A stretch of DNA of 64,000 bases from contig NZ_JAEQAZ010000048.1 in NCBI RefSeq assembly GCF_016654115.1, forward strand, positions 1-64,000, given 5' to 3'. Both the position numbers and the translations under genes were made by a program. This DNA is from Streptomyces sp. MBT53. GTDB taxonomy: Bacteria > Actinomycetota > Actinomycetes > Streptomycetales > Streptomycetaceae. The notes beneath the pieces are model-generated. The model was not told where the DNA came from. It saw nothing but the letters and a program-made list of their open reading frames with translations, and did not search any database. Shown here piece by piece: positions 25,020 through 33,860 of this stretch (positions are counted from its first letter, which is position 1; the number at the start of each line of letters is the position of its first letter).

Positions 25020-26480
25020 TCAGGACTCGACCCCGGCCCCTTCACGCGCCGCGACCGTCTCGGGCTCCTTCTCGTCCTCCTGCGCGGTCTGCCGTACGGC
25101 CGGGATCGCCGCCGCGACCAGGGCCGCGAGGAGGGCGACGCCGCCGCCGATGAGCAGGCCGGTGCGGAAGCCGCTCTCGGAGGTGAAGGTGTAGCCGCCC
25201 GCCGTGGTGGTCATCTGGGCGAGGACGACGCCGATCACCGCGGCGCCGATCGAGGTTCCGAGCGAGCGCATGAGGGTGTTGAAGCCGTTGGCGGCGGCGG
25301 TCTCGGAGAGCGGGACCGAGCTCATGATGAGCGCGGGCATCGCGCCGTAGGCGAGGCCGACGCCGCTGTTGATGACGATGCAGACGACCATCAGGCCCCA
25401 GGCGGAGCCCATCAGGCCCATCGACAGGGCGTAGCCGGCGGTGATGACGAGGACGCCGCTGATGAGGGTGAACTTCGGGCCGCGGGCGTTGGTGAGCTTT
25501 CCGCCGAGCGGGGAGACGATCATCATCATGATGCCGCCGGGCGCCATCCAGAGGCCGGACGCGAGCATCGACTGGCCCAGGCCGTAGCCGGTGGCCGCGG
25601 GGAACTGCAGCAGCTGCGGCACGACCAGCATGCTGGAGTACATGCCGACGCCCACGAACACCGAGGCGATGTTGGTGATCAGGACCCGGGGGCGGGCCGT
25701 CGTACGCAGGTCGATCAGCGGGTCACCGGTGCGCAGCTCCCAGACACCCCAGGCCAGGAAGGCCACGATCGCGACGGTGAACAGGCCCAGCACGGTGGCC
25801 GAACCCCAGCCCCAGTCGGCGCCCTTGGAGATGCCGAGGAGGAGGCAGACCAGGCCGACGGCCAGGCCGAGGGCACCGGGGGCGTCGAAGCGCTGACCCT
25901 TGGCGGCGGCCGGTACGTCCGGGATCAGGAACCAGATCAGCGCGGCGACCACTGCGGCGAGGGCGGCCGAACCCCAGAACAGGGCACGCCAGTTGGCGTA
26001 CTGGGCGACGCCCGCGGCGATCGGCAGGCCGAGGCCGCCACCGATGCCCATGGAGGCGCTGACGAGCGCGATGGAGGGGCTGAGCCGCTCCTGCGGTACG
26101 ACGTCCCGCAGCAGGGCGATGCCCAGCGGGACCATGCCCATGCCCATGCCCTGAAGGCCGCGTCCGACGATCATCGGGACGACGGAGGAGGAGAGCGCGC
26201 AGACCACCGAGCCCACAATCAGCGGGACGGAGCAGGCGAGCAGCATGCGGCGCTTGCCCAGCAGGTCGCCGAGGCGGCCGACGACCGGCACACAGACCGC
26301 GGCCACCAGCAGGGTGGCGGTGATCACCCACGCGGCGTTCGAGGACGAGGTGTGCAGCATCTCCGGAAGGTCGGCGATGAGCGGGGTGACCAGCGTCTGC
26401 ATGATCGCGGCCGTGGTGCCGGCGAAGGCCAGCGTGGCGATCACGCCGCCTGCGCGGGCTGTGGGCTGGGGGGCGTCCAT
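25020..26480 (-). CDS. MFS multidrug exporter, DHA2 type
   Basis: A 486 aa efflux transporter, probably with 14 spans. Typical signatures are GRLGDLLGKRRMLLACSVP in loop 2-3, GRGLQGMGMGMVPLGIALL (motif C region) and ANWRALFWGSAALAAV. It should export a toxic compound using the proton gradient. The ATG at 26480 is preceded by GAGGAG. It is divergent from a MarR gene, which is the usual arrangement for drug-inducible pumps in actinomycetes. Confidence 0.9.
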   Translation of the reverse strand: MDAPQPTARAGGVIATLAFAGTTAAIMQTLVTPLIADLPEMLHTSSSNAAWVITATLLVAAVCVPVVGRLGDLLGKRRMLLACSVPLIVGSVVCALSSSVVPMIVGRGLQGMGMGMVPLGIALLRDVVPQERLSPSIALVSASMGIGGGLGLPIAAGVAQYANWRALFWGSAALAAVVAALIWFLIPDVPAAAKGQRFDAPGALGLAVGLVCLLLGISKGADWGWGSATVLGLFTVAIVAFLAWGVWELRTGDPLIDLRTTARPRVLITNIASVFVGVGMYSSMLVVPQLLQFPAATGYGLGQSMLASGLWMAPGGIMMMIVSPLGGKLTNARGPKFTLISGVLVITAGYALSMGLMGSAWGLMVVCIVINSGVGLAYGAMPALIMSSVPLSETAAANGFNTLMRSLGTSIGAAVIGVVLAQMTTTAGGYTFTSESGFRTGLLIGGGVALLAALVAAAIPAVRQTAQEDEKEPETVAAREGAGVES

Positions 26481-26528
26481 GACGGGACTCCTCGGCATAT
26501 CTGTTCGGTCGGGACGTGAAGGAATGTG

Positions 26529-26548
26529 CATCGTACACATCGTATGTA
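26529..26548. promoter_or_regulatory. Repeats in the MFS/MarR intergenic region
   Basis: CATCGTA occurs twice with a 9 bp period (26529-26535 and 26538-26544), overlapping an inverted repeat TACA-N7-TGTA at 26534-26548. This is a candidate site for the MarR protein, controlling both directions. Confidence 0.45.
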
Positions 26549-26657
26549 TCAACCATGTGATGGGGATGATGCATACCGTCGTGCGAGGATGGGTCCGGCC
26601 GCCCCGAACCGCATGAATCGGCGGCGGCATCGGCAGGAAGCAGGAGGCAGCGGACCG

Positions 26658-27113
26658 ATGGACAGGCGTACGCGTGAGATCGAGTACGAGCAGATGCTCC
26701 TCAGCCGGCACGGGCTTCTCTCGCACAAGGGCGGGCGTCGCAAGGACGGCGTGCTGGACCGCAGCGCCTACATCCTGTTGAGCCGGATCCGCGTCCAAGG
26801 GCCCATGTCCATCGGCGAGTTGAGCGACGCCTTCGGCCTCGACACGTCCACCCTCAACCGGCAGACTGCGGCCGCCATGCGCTCCGGCCTGGTGGAGCGC
26901 ATCCCCGACCCGCAGGGCGGGATGGCCCGCAAGTTCCGCATCACGGAGCTGGGCGCGCAGATGCTCGACGAGGAACGCGAGGGCCTCGTCCAGTCCCTGG
27001 ACCAGATCATGGACGACTGGTCGCAGGCGGACATCGCCGCCTTCGCGGCCTTTCTACGACGCTTCAACACCGACATCGAGCGGCTCGGCGGGCGTCCCTG
27101 GCCGCGTCCATGA
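26658..27113 (+). CDS. MarR family regulator of the exporter
   Basis: A 151 aa winged-helix protein: MSIGELSDAFGLDTSTLNRQ at residues 54-73 is the HTH and GMARKFRITELG the wing. The longer frame from 26526 is spurious; the ATG at 26658 follows AGGAGG. It is divergent from the DHA2 exporter and is inferred to repress it. A strong terminator follows directly. Confidence 0.9.
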   Translation: MDRRTREIEYEQMLLSRHGLLSHKGGRRKDGVLDRSAYILLSRIRVQGPMSIGELSDAFGLDTSTLNRQTAAAMRSGLVERIPDPQGGMARKFRITELGAQMLDEEREGLVQSLDQIMDDWSQADIAAFAAFLRRFNTDIERLGGRPWPRP

Positions 27114-27117
27114 GAGA

Positions 27118-27149
27118 GCCCCGCCCCGTGGCAACTCACGGGGCGGGGC
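27118..27149. terminator. Bidirectional terminator hairpin
   Basis: Perfect 13 bp stem (GCCCCGCCCCGTG and its complement) with a 6 nt loop, starting 4 bp after the MarR stop and ahead of the convergent surface-protein stop. Confidence 0.85.
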
Positions 27150-27176
27150 GGTCGGTTCACACCGGGTGCAGCTGGA

Positions 27177-28103
27177 TCAGGACGAGCGGCGGGAGCGGCT
27201 GGCCGCGTAGACCACGCCGCCACCCAGGGCGATCACGAGGGCCGCGCCACCCGCGAGGAGGCCGACCGGCGCGTTGGAACCGGTCTCCGCGAGCGGCTGC
27301 TTGCCGCCGTTGGGCGTCGGCTTCGGCGTGGGCGTGGGCGTCGACTTCAGCGGCGGGACGTGCGCCGAGGTGGGCGGCGTCGTCGACGGCTTGGGGCTGG
27401 GCGGCGGGGTCGTCTCGTCGGCGGGCGGCGTGCTGCCGGCCGGGGTCGACGGCGTCGCGGGCGGGGCCGAGGCCGGCTGGGTCGGCGTCGGGGTGGGCGA
27501 GTTCGGGGTGCTGGGAGTGCACTCCTTGTCGCCGCCGTTCCAGGCCGCGATGAGGTGGTACGGGGTCATGATGTTGTCGGGCTCGTAGGGCAGCGGGCCA
27601 TGCCCCTCGCCCGTACCGCCGTCGTAGGTGACGTCGTCGCCGTACAGGTCGATCTGGCCGTAGCAGTCGGGCGACTTGACGTTGAGCCTCTGCCAGGTCT
27701 GCCCCGAGCCGTCCGCGCCGGCGACGTCCTTGGACGTGAGGTAGACCGTGGCCTTGTCGACCATGGTCTGGTGGCCGGAGGTGTACCAGGAGGAGCCTTC
27801 GGCGGTGTACTCGGCGAGCGAGACGGGGTACTTGCAGCCCTCGCCGACGCTCTGGCCGGGAGCGAGCCGGACCTCGACGGTGCCGGGGACGGCGTCCCAC
27901 TGGTGGAAACCGCCCTGCGAGGTCCAGTCGGCGCCGACAACGTTTCCATCGGCGCCGACGATGCGGTACTGCACGGTGGCGGACTGGCACGCGTCGTTCT
28001 CGGTGGCACTCGCCGTACCGGCCGCGAGCACGGGCGCGGCGGCGGCTATGAACGCGGTGGCTGCGAGGGCGGACAGGGATGGGAGGTGGTGCGAACGTGA
28101 CAA
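27177..28103 (-). CDS. Secreted cell-wall protein with LAETG sortase signal
   Basis: A 308 aa exported protein. It has a signal peptide (hydrophobic core ALAATAFIAAAAPVLAAG, cut near ASA), a globular domain of about 170 residues with four Cys, a Pro/Thr-rich wall-spanning linker, and a C-terminal sorting signal: LAETG, a hydrophobic span and a basic tail SRSRRSS. LAxTG is the motif used by class E sortases of streptomycetes, so the protein should be covalently attached to the wall. The start is the TTG at 28103, with GAGG 6 nt upstream, which places the signal peptide correctly; the ATG-like starts further upstream have no RBS. The globular domain is not one I can name. Confidence 0.85.
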   Translation of the reverse strand: MSRSHHLPSLSALAATAFIAAAAPVLAAGTASATENDACQSATVQYRIVGADGNVVGADWTSQGGFHQWDAVPGTVEVRLAPGQSVGEGCKYPVSLAEYTAEGSSWYTSGHQTMVDKATVYLTSKDVAGADGSGQTWQRLNVKSPDCYGQIDLYGDDVTYDGGTGEGHGPLPYEPDNIMTPYHLIAAWNGGDKECTPSTPNSPTPTPTQPASAPPATPSTPAGSTPPADETTPPPSPKPSTTPPTSAHVPPLKSTPTPTPKPTPNGGKQPLAETGSNAPVGLLAGGAALVIALGGGVVYAASRSRRSS

Positions 28104-28207
28104 GGTGAGCCTCGACGATGATAAAAGGTGTGGGAGGTGGCAGAGCGCGGGCAGCGGGCGCACGAAGGGAAACGATCGAGGGCGTGCGCGACCGGACCGC
28201 CCGCAAA

Positions 28208-28237
28208 TGCTTCGCTCAGCGAAGCCACAGCGAAGCA
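28208..28237. repeat. Triple AGCGAAGC repeat forming an inverted repeat
   Basis: TGCTTCGCT (28208-28216) pairs with AGCGAAGCA (28229-28237), and a third copy AGCGAAGC lies in the loop (28218-28225). It sits 3' of the minus-strand GH13 gene and upstream of the LAETG gene. It may be a terminator for the first, a regulatory hairpin for the second, or both. I see nothing else in this 192 bp gap. Confidence 0.6.
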
Positions 28238-28295
28238 AGCTGAATTCTTGTCACCTTTCACAACTCCCGTCAATCCTTCACCAGTTGGCCACAGG

Positions 28296-29780
28296 TCAAG
28301 ATCCGGGCATCACCGCGAGTAGATGCCGGTGCAGGCCCGCCAACTCGACGTACAGGCCGAGGTCCACGAGCTCGTCGCCGTCCCGGTCGTAGGTCAAATC
28401 GGAAAGCAGTTCGGTGAGTTGGCGGGGGCCGCCGCGCAGGTCGCTCCACGGGATGCGGACCCGGCCCTGGGCCGGCTGCTCGGACAGGTTGACGACGACG
28501 AGATGGCGGCTGGAATCGGTCGTCCAGGACCACGCGACCAGGTTCTCGTGGGACGGGTTGTCGGGCCAGCCGGCGCAGTCGAGCAACTGCCACTCCCCTC
28601 CCGTGCGCATACCGGAGGAACCCACGGCGGAGAGCAACTGGTGGTAGAAGGCGAGGAGTTCCTTGTCGACGGGCTCTTCCGGCCGGCGGGAGAGGAAGAC
28701 CGGCGGGCGTATCCGGCGGCCCTCGAACTGGCCCTCGTGCCAGAGGGTCGCGCCGGGCAGCGTGGCGATCGTGACCGCCGCCGCCCGCTCCCGCTCCGGG
28801 GACAGGGTGGCGGCGGCCCGGGGTTCGTCGTGGTTCTCCAGGAAGCGGACCAGGCCGCGCTGGTAGCCGAGGTCGGCCCGCAGATGGCCGCGCACCGAGT
28901 CCGCGCCCTCGTGCAGCAGCCGGTCGTAGAGCCGCTTGTCGTAGCAGTGGTCGAACCCCTGCTGCTGGAGGGCCCATTCGAGGTCCCAGTACGCCTCGGC
29001 GACGAAGAGGAGGTCGGGGTGGCGCTCGCGGACCTTCGGGACGACGTACGGCCAGAAGTCCTCAGCCGGTGCCGCGCCCGCGCGCTCGCCCCAGGTCTTC
29101 GCGAAGACGTCGGTCATCAGCAGCATGGCCATGTCGCAGCGCACGCCGTCCGCCTGGTCGCCGATCGAGGCCAGGGTGTCGACGGCCGCCGTGCGCAACT
29201 CGTCGCTGAACGCGTTGAGTTGGACGACGTCGGGCCAGGGCGCGAAGTAGGGGTCGCGGCCCCGCGCGAACACCTTGCCGCCGGTCTCCAGGAAGGCGCC
29301 GGGGTCGCGGGCCAGGTCGTCCGGGGTGCCCTGGACCAGGCAGCCGGGGCGTTCGGTCAGCCAGGGGTGGTCGGGGGCGACGTGGTTGGGGACGTAGTCG
29401 AGGATCAACCGGACGCCACGCGCGGCCAGTTGGGCGCGGGCCTCCGCCAGTCCCTCCGGGCCGCCGAGGGATGCGTCCACGACGTAGTTCCGGACGCAGT
29501 ACGGCGATCCGGCCACGTCCGACGGGCGGAGGTCGGACAGTGCCGCCTTGAACGACGCCTGCAACGACTCGTCGCGCAGGGCGATCTCCAGTCCGGCGGG
29601 GCTGCGCTCCCAGACGCCCATGAGCCAGACGGCGTCGACGCCGGGGAGGGCGACCTCGTCCCAGGCGGGCGCGGGCACCTCGCCGAGGGTGACGGGGCGG
29701 CCGTAGCGGGCGCTCAACTCCCCCAGCCAGATGAGGGTGTTGATCTCGTAGATCACCGGGTGCTCGGGCCAGGCAGTCAT
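28296..29780 (-). CDS. GH13 alpha-amylase family enzyme
   Basis: A 494 aa TIM-barrel enzyme of glycoside hydrolase family 13, without signal peptide. The catalytic triad is visible: nucleophile Asp in GVRCDMAML, acid Glu in FVAEAYW, third Asp in FLENHDEPR; the first conserved region is LILDYVPNHVAPDH. A short C-terminal beta domain follows. It is smaller than most amylases and seems to be of the intracellular type acting on small alpha-glucosides. The ATG overlaps the upstream gene's stop by 4 bp (ATGA), so it is coupled to the GH63-like enzyme and presumably completes the same breakdown pathway. Confidence 0.9.
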   Translation of the reverse strand: MTAWPEHPVIYEINTLIWLGELSARYGRPVTLGEVPAPAWDEVALPGVDAVWLMGVWERSPAGLEIALRDESLQASFKAALSDLRPSDVAGSPYCVRNYVVDASLGGPEGLAEARAQLAARGVRLILDYVPNHVAPDHPWLTERPGCLVQGTPDDLARDPGAFLETGGKVFARGRDPYFAPWPDVVQLNAFSDELRTAAVDTLASIGDQADGVRCDMAMLLMTDVFAKTWGERAGAAPAEDFWPYVVPKVRERHPDLLFVAEAYWDLEWALQQQGFDHCYDKRLYDRLLHEGADSVRGHLRADLGYQRGLVRFLENHDEPRAAATLSPERERAAAVTIATLPGATLWHEGQFEGRRIRPPVFLSRRPEEPVDKELLAFYHQLLSAVGSSGMRTGGEWQLLDCAGWPDNPSHENLVAWSWTTDSSRHLVVVNLSEQPAQGRVRIPWSDLRGGPRQLTELLSDLTYDRDGDELVDLGLYVELAGLHRHLLAVMPGS

Positions 29781-32497
29781 GACAGCGGCTCCTCTCGGTC
29801 GCCGGTCGGGCGCAGGCTCTCGCGGCCCCGGGCCGACCACTCGCCGTCGCCCAAGGTGTGGAAGAGGGTGGCGGTGATGGCCGACAGGCCGGTCCAGCCG
29901 GTCTGGTGGGAGGCGCCGAGGCCGGCGCCGTTGTCGCCGTGGAAGTACTCGTAGAAGAGGATCAGGTCCTTCCAGTGCGGGTCCTTGGCGAACTTGGCCT
30001 GGGCGCCGTGCACCGGCCGGTGTCCGTCCTCGTCGCTGAGGAAGGTGGCGGTGAGCCGGTCGGCGATCTCGCGGGCGACCTCGTAGAGGGTGAGGTGGCG
30101 GCCCGAGCCGGTCGGGCACTCCACGGTGAAGTCGGCGCCGTGGAAGGCGTGCAGGTTCAACAGCGCACGGATCAAGAGCAGGTTGACCGGGAACCACACC
30201 GGGCCACGCCAGTTGGAGTTGCCGCCGAACATCCCGGAGTCGGACTCGGCCGGCAGATAGCCCACGCCGTAGGTCTCCCCGTGCACGTCGAAGGTGTAGG
30301 GGTGCTCGGCGTGATAGCGGGAGAGGGAGCGGATGCCGTGCGGGCCGAGGAACTCGTCCTCGTCGAGCATCCGGGACAGGACGCGCCGCAGGCGGTCCTC
30401 GCCGAACAGGGCGAAGAGGTAACGGCCGTCGGCGTTCGGGCCCATCGCCTCGTGCGAGGAGATGGTGGCTTCGACGGCCGGGTGGCGTTCGATGAACTCC
30501 AGTGCTCCGGCGACGAGTTCGGGGAAGCGCTGGTCCGCCCAGCCGCCGACGAGGCTCGTGGCCGCGAGGGGGATCAGGCCGACGAGCGAGCGCACCTTGA
30601 GCCGGGTCGCCGTGCCGTCGGGCAGCCGCAGCACGTCGTAGAAGAAGCCGTCCTCCTCGTCCCAGAGGCTCGCGTTGTCGGCGCCGATGCGGTTCATGGC
30701 GACGGCGATCCACGCGAAGTGCTCGAACAGCGACTGCGCCTGCTCGACGTAGACGGGGTTGTCGACCGCCAACTCTATGGCGATCTCGAGGAGGTTCTGG
30801 CAGTAGAGCGCCATCCACGCGGTGCCGTCCGCCTGGTCGAGGTGGCCGCCGGTGGGGAGCGGGGCGCTGCGGTCGAAGACACCGATGTTGTCGAGGCCGA
30901 GGAAGCCGCCCTGGAAGACGTTGTTGCCGTCCGTGTCCTTGCGGTTGAGCCACCAGCTGAAGTTCTTCATCAGCTTCTGGAAGGCGTTCTCCAGGAAGGC
31001 GCGGTCGCCCTTGCCGGTGCGGTGCTTCTCCAGCTCGTAGAGGAACAGGGTGGCCCAGGCGTGCACGGGCGGGTTGACGTCCCCGAAGTTCCATTCGTAG
31101 GCCGGGATCTGGCCGTTGGGGTGGAGGTAGAGGCGGCGCAGCAGCAGGTCCAACTGGCCCTTGGCGAAGGTGAGATCGACCATGGACAGGGCGACGGTGT
31201 GGAAGGCGAGGTCCCAGGCCGCGAACCACGGGTACTCCCAGGTGTCCGGCATCGACATGATCTCGTCGTTGACCATGTGGTACCAGTTACTGTTCCGCAC
31301 CCGGGGGTCGGAGGCGAGCGGGTCGACGCCGTGCTCGGTCAGCCAGCGCTCGACGTCGAGGTAGTAGTACTGCTTGCTCCAGAGCATCCCGGCCAACGCC
31401 TGCCGGACCAGCCGCCGTTCGTCGGCGCCCGCGTCGGCCGGGGTGCAGGCGTCGTAGAACTCGTCGGCCTCTGCCCGGCGTTGGGTCATGACGGTGTCGA
31501 AGTCGCCGGTCCAGTCAGGGAGTTCGGCGGCGGTGAGACGGAGGCGGACGGTCGCGCTCTGTCCGGCCGGGATGGTGAGCACGTGATGGACGGCGGCCTT
31601 GGTACCGGTCCGGTCGGGGTTGACGGCTTCGCTCTCGCCCTGGACCACGTAGCGGTCGATGCCGTCCTTTACGTAAGGGGAGGCGTTCGGACTGCCGAAG
31701 ATCTTCTCGTTGTTGGTGTCGTTCTCGGTGAACAGGGCCTGCGCGTCCGCGTCGCAGTACAGTCGGCGCGGGCCCAAGTCCTCGTGTTCGGCGCGGAGTT
31801 CGCCGCCGGGTTCCTGGTGGATGGACGGGACGGCGGTGCCACCCGCCCAGGACCAGGTGTGCCGGAACCACAGGGTCGGGAGCAGGTGCAACGGGGCTTC
31901 GTCGGGGCCCCTGTTGTGGGCGGTGATCTCGATCAGCAGGTCTTCGGGCCCGGCTTTGGCGTACTCGACGAACACGTCGAAGTAGCGGTCCTCGTCGAAG
32001 ATGCCGGTGTCGAGGAGTTCGTACTCGAAGTCGCCGCGCCCGCGCGCCCTGTTGGTGGCCTTGAGGTCCTCGTAGGGGTACTCCGCCTGCGGGTATTTGT
32101 AGAGGTACTTCATGTACGAGTGCGTGGGCGTGCTGTCGAGATAGAAGTAGTACTCCTTGACGTCCTCGCCGTGGTTTCCCTCGGAGTTGGTGAGGCCGAA
32201 CATCCGCTCCTTGAGGATAGGGTCGCGGCCGTTCCACAGCGCGAGCGCGAAACACAGCCGCTGCTTGTCGTCGCTGATGCCCGCGATGCCGTCTTCGCCC
32301 CAGCGGTAGGCGCGGGAGCGTGCCTGGTCGTGGGTGAAGTACGACCAGGCGTCGCCGCCCTGGCTGTAGTCCTCCCGAACGGTGCCCCACTGGCGCTCGC
32401 TCAGATAGGGGCCCCAACGGCGCCAGGGCACCCCGGAGTCGTCGGCCTCGGCCAGCCGCCGCCGTTCGGCATCCGGTGTGTCAGCGCTCGTCGCCAT
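29777..32497 (-). CDS. GH63/MGH1-like glucosidase, large
   Basis: A 906 aa intracellular protein with an (alpha/alpha)6 barrel of the GH63 / mannosylglycerate hydrolase (MGH1-like) type. The N-terminal part is a beta-sandwich (residues about 1-300, with the FALALWNGRDPILKERMFGL segment). The barrel carries YPWFAAWDLAFH near residue 420, where the catalytic Asp is expected, YEWNFGDVNPPVHAW near 465, and FYEYFHGDNGAGLGASHQTG near 860. The start at 32497 follows GGGAGGA. Enzymes of this clan hydrolyse alpha-glucosidic or mannosidic bonds in small sugars or compatible solutes. The gene is the middle member of a coupled three-gene operon. Confidence 0.85.
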   Translation of the reverse strand: MATSADTPDAERRRLAEADDSGVPWRRWGPYLSERQWGTVREDYSQGGDAWSYFTHDQARSRAYRWGEDGIAGISDDKQRLCFALALWNGRDPILKERMFGLTNSEGNHGEDVKEYYFYLDSTPTHSYMKYLYKYPQAEYPYEDLKATNRARGRGDFEYELLDTGIFDEDRYFDVFVEYAKAGPEDLLIEITAHNRGPDEAPLHLLPTLWFRHTWSWAGGTAVPSIHQEPGGELRAEHEDLGPRRLYCDADAQALFTENDTNNEKIFGSPNASPYVKDGIDRYVVQGESEAVNPDRTGTKAAVHHVLTIPAGQSATVRLRLTAAELPDWTGDFDTVMTQRRAEADEFYDACTPADAGADERRLVRQALAGMLWSKQYYYLDVERWLTEHGVDPLASDPRVRNSNWYHMVNDEIMSMPDTWEYPWFAAWDLAFHTVALSMVDLTFAKGQLDLLLRRLYLHPNGQIPAYEWNFGDVNPPVHAWATLFLYELEKHRTGKGDRAFLENAFQKLMKNFSWWLNRKDTDGNNVFQGGFLGLDNIGVFDRSAPLPTGGHLDQADGTAWMALYCQNLLEIAIELAVDNPVYVEQAQSLFEHFAWIAVAMNRIGADNASLWDEEDGFFYDVLRLPDGTATRLKVRSLVGLIPLAATSLVGGWADQRFPELVAGALEFIERHPAVEATISSHEAMGPNADGRYLFALFGEDRLRRVLSRMLDEDEFLGPHGIRSLSRYHAEHPYTFDVHGETYGVGYLPAESDSGMFGGNSNWRGPVWFPVNLLLIRALLNLHAFHGADFTVECPTGSGRHLTLYEVAREIADRLTATFLSDEDGHRPVHGAQAKFAKDPHWKDLILFYEYFHGDNGAGLGASHQTGWTGLSAITATLFHTLGDGEWSARGRESLRPTGDREEPLS

Positions 32498-33749
32498 CGT
32501 GTGTCCTCCCCTTGGCCCGGCCCATTCCCCCAGACTCGGGTGTCCCGGACCCGACGGCAACACGAACACCCGGGCGGAGCATGTCGGTATCCGCCAGAAA
32601 CACCGCAACGGCTAGCAGCAGAGCCGCCATTGCCGCGGCCGGCGCCAGCAGGAAGGCTCCGGCGGGCCCGTGGCGGTCGGCCAGGTAGCCGGCCAGGGCC
32701 TGTCCGGTCGCGGTGCCGAGCGGGCCGCCCGCGCACAGGATCGTCAGGGCCGCGGTCGCACGGTCGGCGGGCGCGAGGCGTTCGGTGAGCGTGTAGAGGC
32801 TGATCATGTAGGGGGCCACGGTCACCCCGGCGACGGCCATCGCGGCGGGAACGGCGTGCAGGCCGTCCCCGGCGACAAGGGTGAGGGTGCCCAGGAGAAG
32901 GGTCGCCGCGAAGGTCACGTACCGGTGGAGCAGCGTGAAGCGGGCGGGGAGCCAGGCGCAGGCGGCACCGGCCAGGGCACTGCCGACGCCGAAGAGGGCG
33001 TAGAGGAGTCCCGCGCTGCCGGGGCGTCCGCTGTCGTCCGCGTAGGCAGTGACGCCGGTCTGTACCGCGCCGAAGACGGTGCCCATCGCGGCCATGGCGA
33101 GGAACATGACCGCAAGTGGCAGGCGGGGCAAGGGAGTTCGTGAGGTGCCCGGTGCCTCTTGCCGTGCGGCTCCGCCGGGGGCGAGGGACAGGGTGAAGGG
33201 CAGGGTGGCCAGGAGGAGCAGGGCGATGGCGGCCACGGTCGGTGCGGTCGGGCCGAGGGCGGTGAGCAGTCCGACGATCGCCGGTCCCGCGACGAAGCTG
33301 ATCTCGTCGGCGGTCGCCTCGTACGAGAGGGCGGTGCGGACGAGGTCGGGCCGCTCGCGCGCGTGCAGCAGGCGTGACCAGTGGACGCGGACCAGAGAGC
33401 CGACCGGCGGCTGGGTGAGTCCGGCCAGGGCAGCTGCGGCGATCATGCCCGGGCGGCCGGTGTGGCCGGCCACGACGAGGCCGGTGAGGGCACCGGCGTT
33501 GGCGAGCGCGGCCACCGCCCCGACGAGACGGTGCCCGTGCCGGTCGGCCAGCGCTCCGGCGACCGGGGCGCCGAGCGCGTTGGCGATGCCCTGGGCAGCG
33601 GCGGCGAGACCGGCGAAGGCGTAGCTGCCGGAGGCGGCCCGGACGAGGATGAGCGTCGCGAGCGACGAGGTCGCGTAGGGAAGGCGGGCGAGGAATCCGA
33701 GCGGGAAGAATCCCGCGCTGGGAACGCGGAGAAGGGATCGGTACGCCAT
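32481..33749 (-). CDS. MFS transporter
   Basis: A 422 aa major facilitator with about 12 spans: LARLPYATSSLATLILVRAA, then GALADRHGHRLVGAVAALAN (loop 2-3 motif), TLTERLAPADRATAALTILC and AGYLADRHGPAGAFL in the second half. It begins a minus-strand operon; its last 17 bp overlap the start of the GH63-like gene. A member of the facilitator group in front of two intracellular glycosidases suggests import of a disaccharide-like substrate, although efflux cannot be ruled out because the closest-looking MFS relatives include drug exporters. GGGAG precedes the ATG. Confidence 0.88.
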   Translation of the reverse strand: MAYRSLLRVPSAGFFPLGFLARLPYATSSLATLILVRAASGSYAFAGLAAAAQGIANALGAPVAGALADRHGHRLVGAVAALANAGALTGLVVAGHTGRPGMIAAAALAGLTQPPVGSLVRVHWSRLLHARERPDLVRTALSYEATADEISFVAGPAIVGLLTALGPTAPTVAAIALLLLATLPFTLSLAPGGAARQEAPGTSRTPLPRLPLAVMFLAMAAMGTVFGAVQTGVTAYADDSGRPGSAGLLYALFGVGSALAGAACAWLPARFTLLHRYVTFAATLLLGTLTLVAGDGLHAVPAAMAVAGVTVAPYMISLYTLTERLAPADRATAALTILCAGGPLGTATGQALAGYLADRHGPAGAFLLAPAAAMAALLLAVAVFLADTDMLRPGVRVAVGSGTPESGGMGRAKGRTHDGDER

Positions 33750-33860
33750 CGGCGTCTCCCGTGAGCACGTCGGAGGGACGCGCTACCCAGCCACCGACGC
33801 GTTGACGATCCCGCTTCTGCCGCGCAGCCTAGCGAGCCGCCCCGCCTGCCACCAGACCGC

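Noticed and set aside
28296..31229. 977-codon minus-strand frame suggesting a GH63-GH13 fusion
   Set aside because: The front half is an out-of-frame reading of the GH63-like gene; the true GH13 starts at 29780, overlapping the GH63-like stop by 4 bp.
29858..32788. 976-codon plus-strand open frame
   Set aside because: It is the antisense of the GH63-like gene and shows no family motif, only low-complexity Val/Gly/Glu/Arg sequence.
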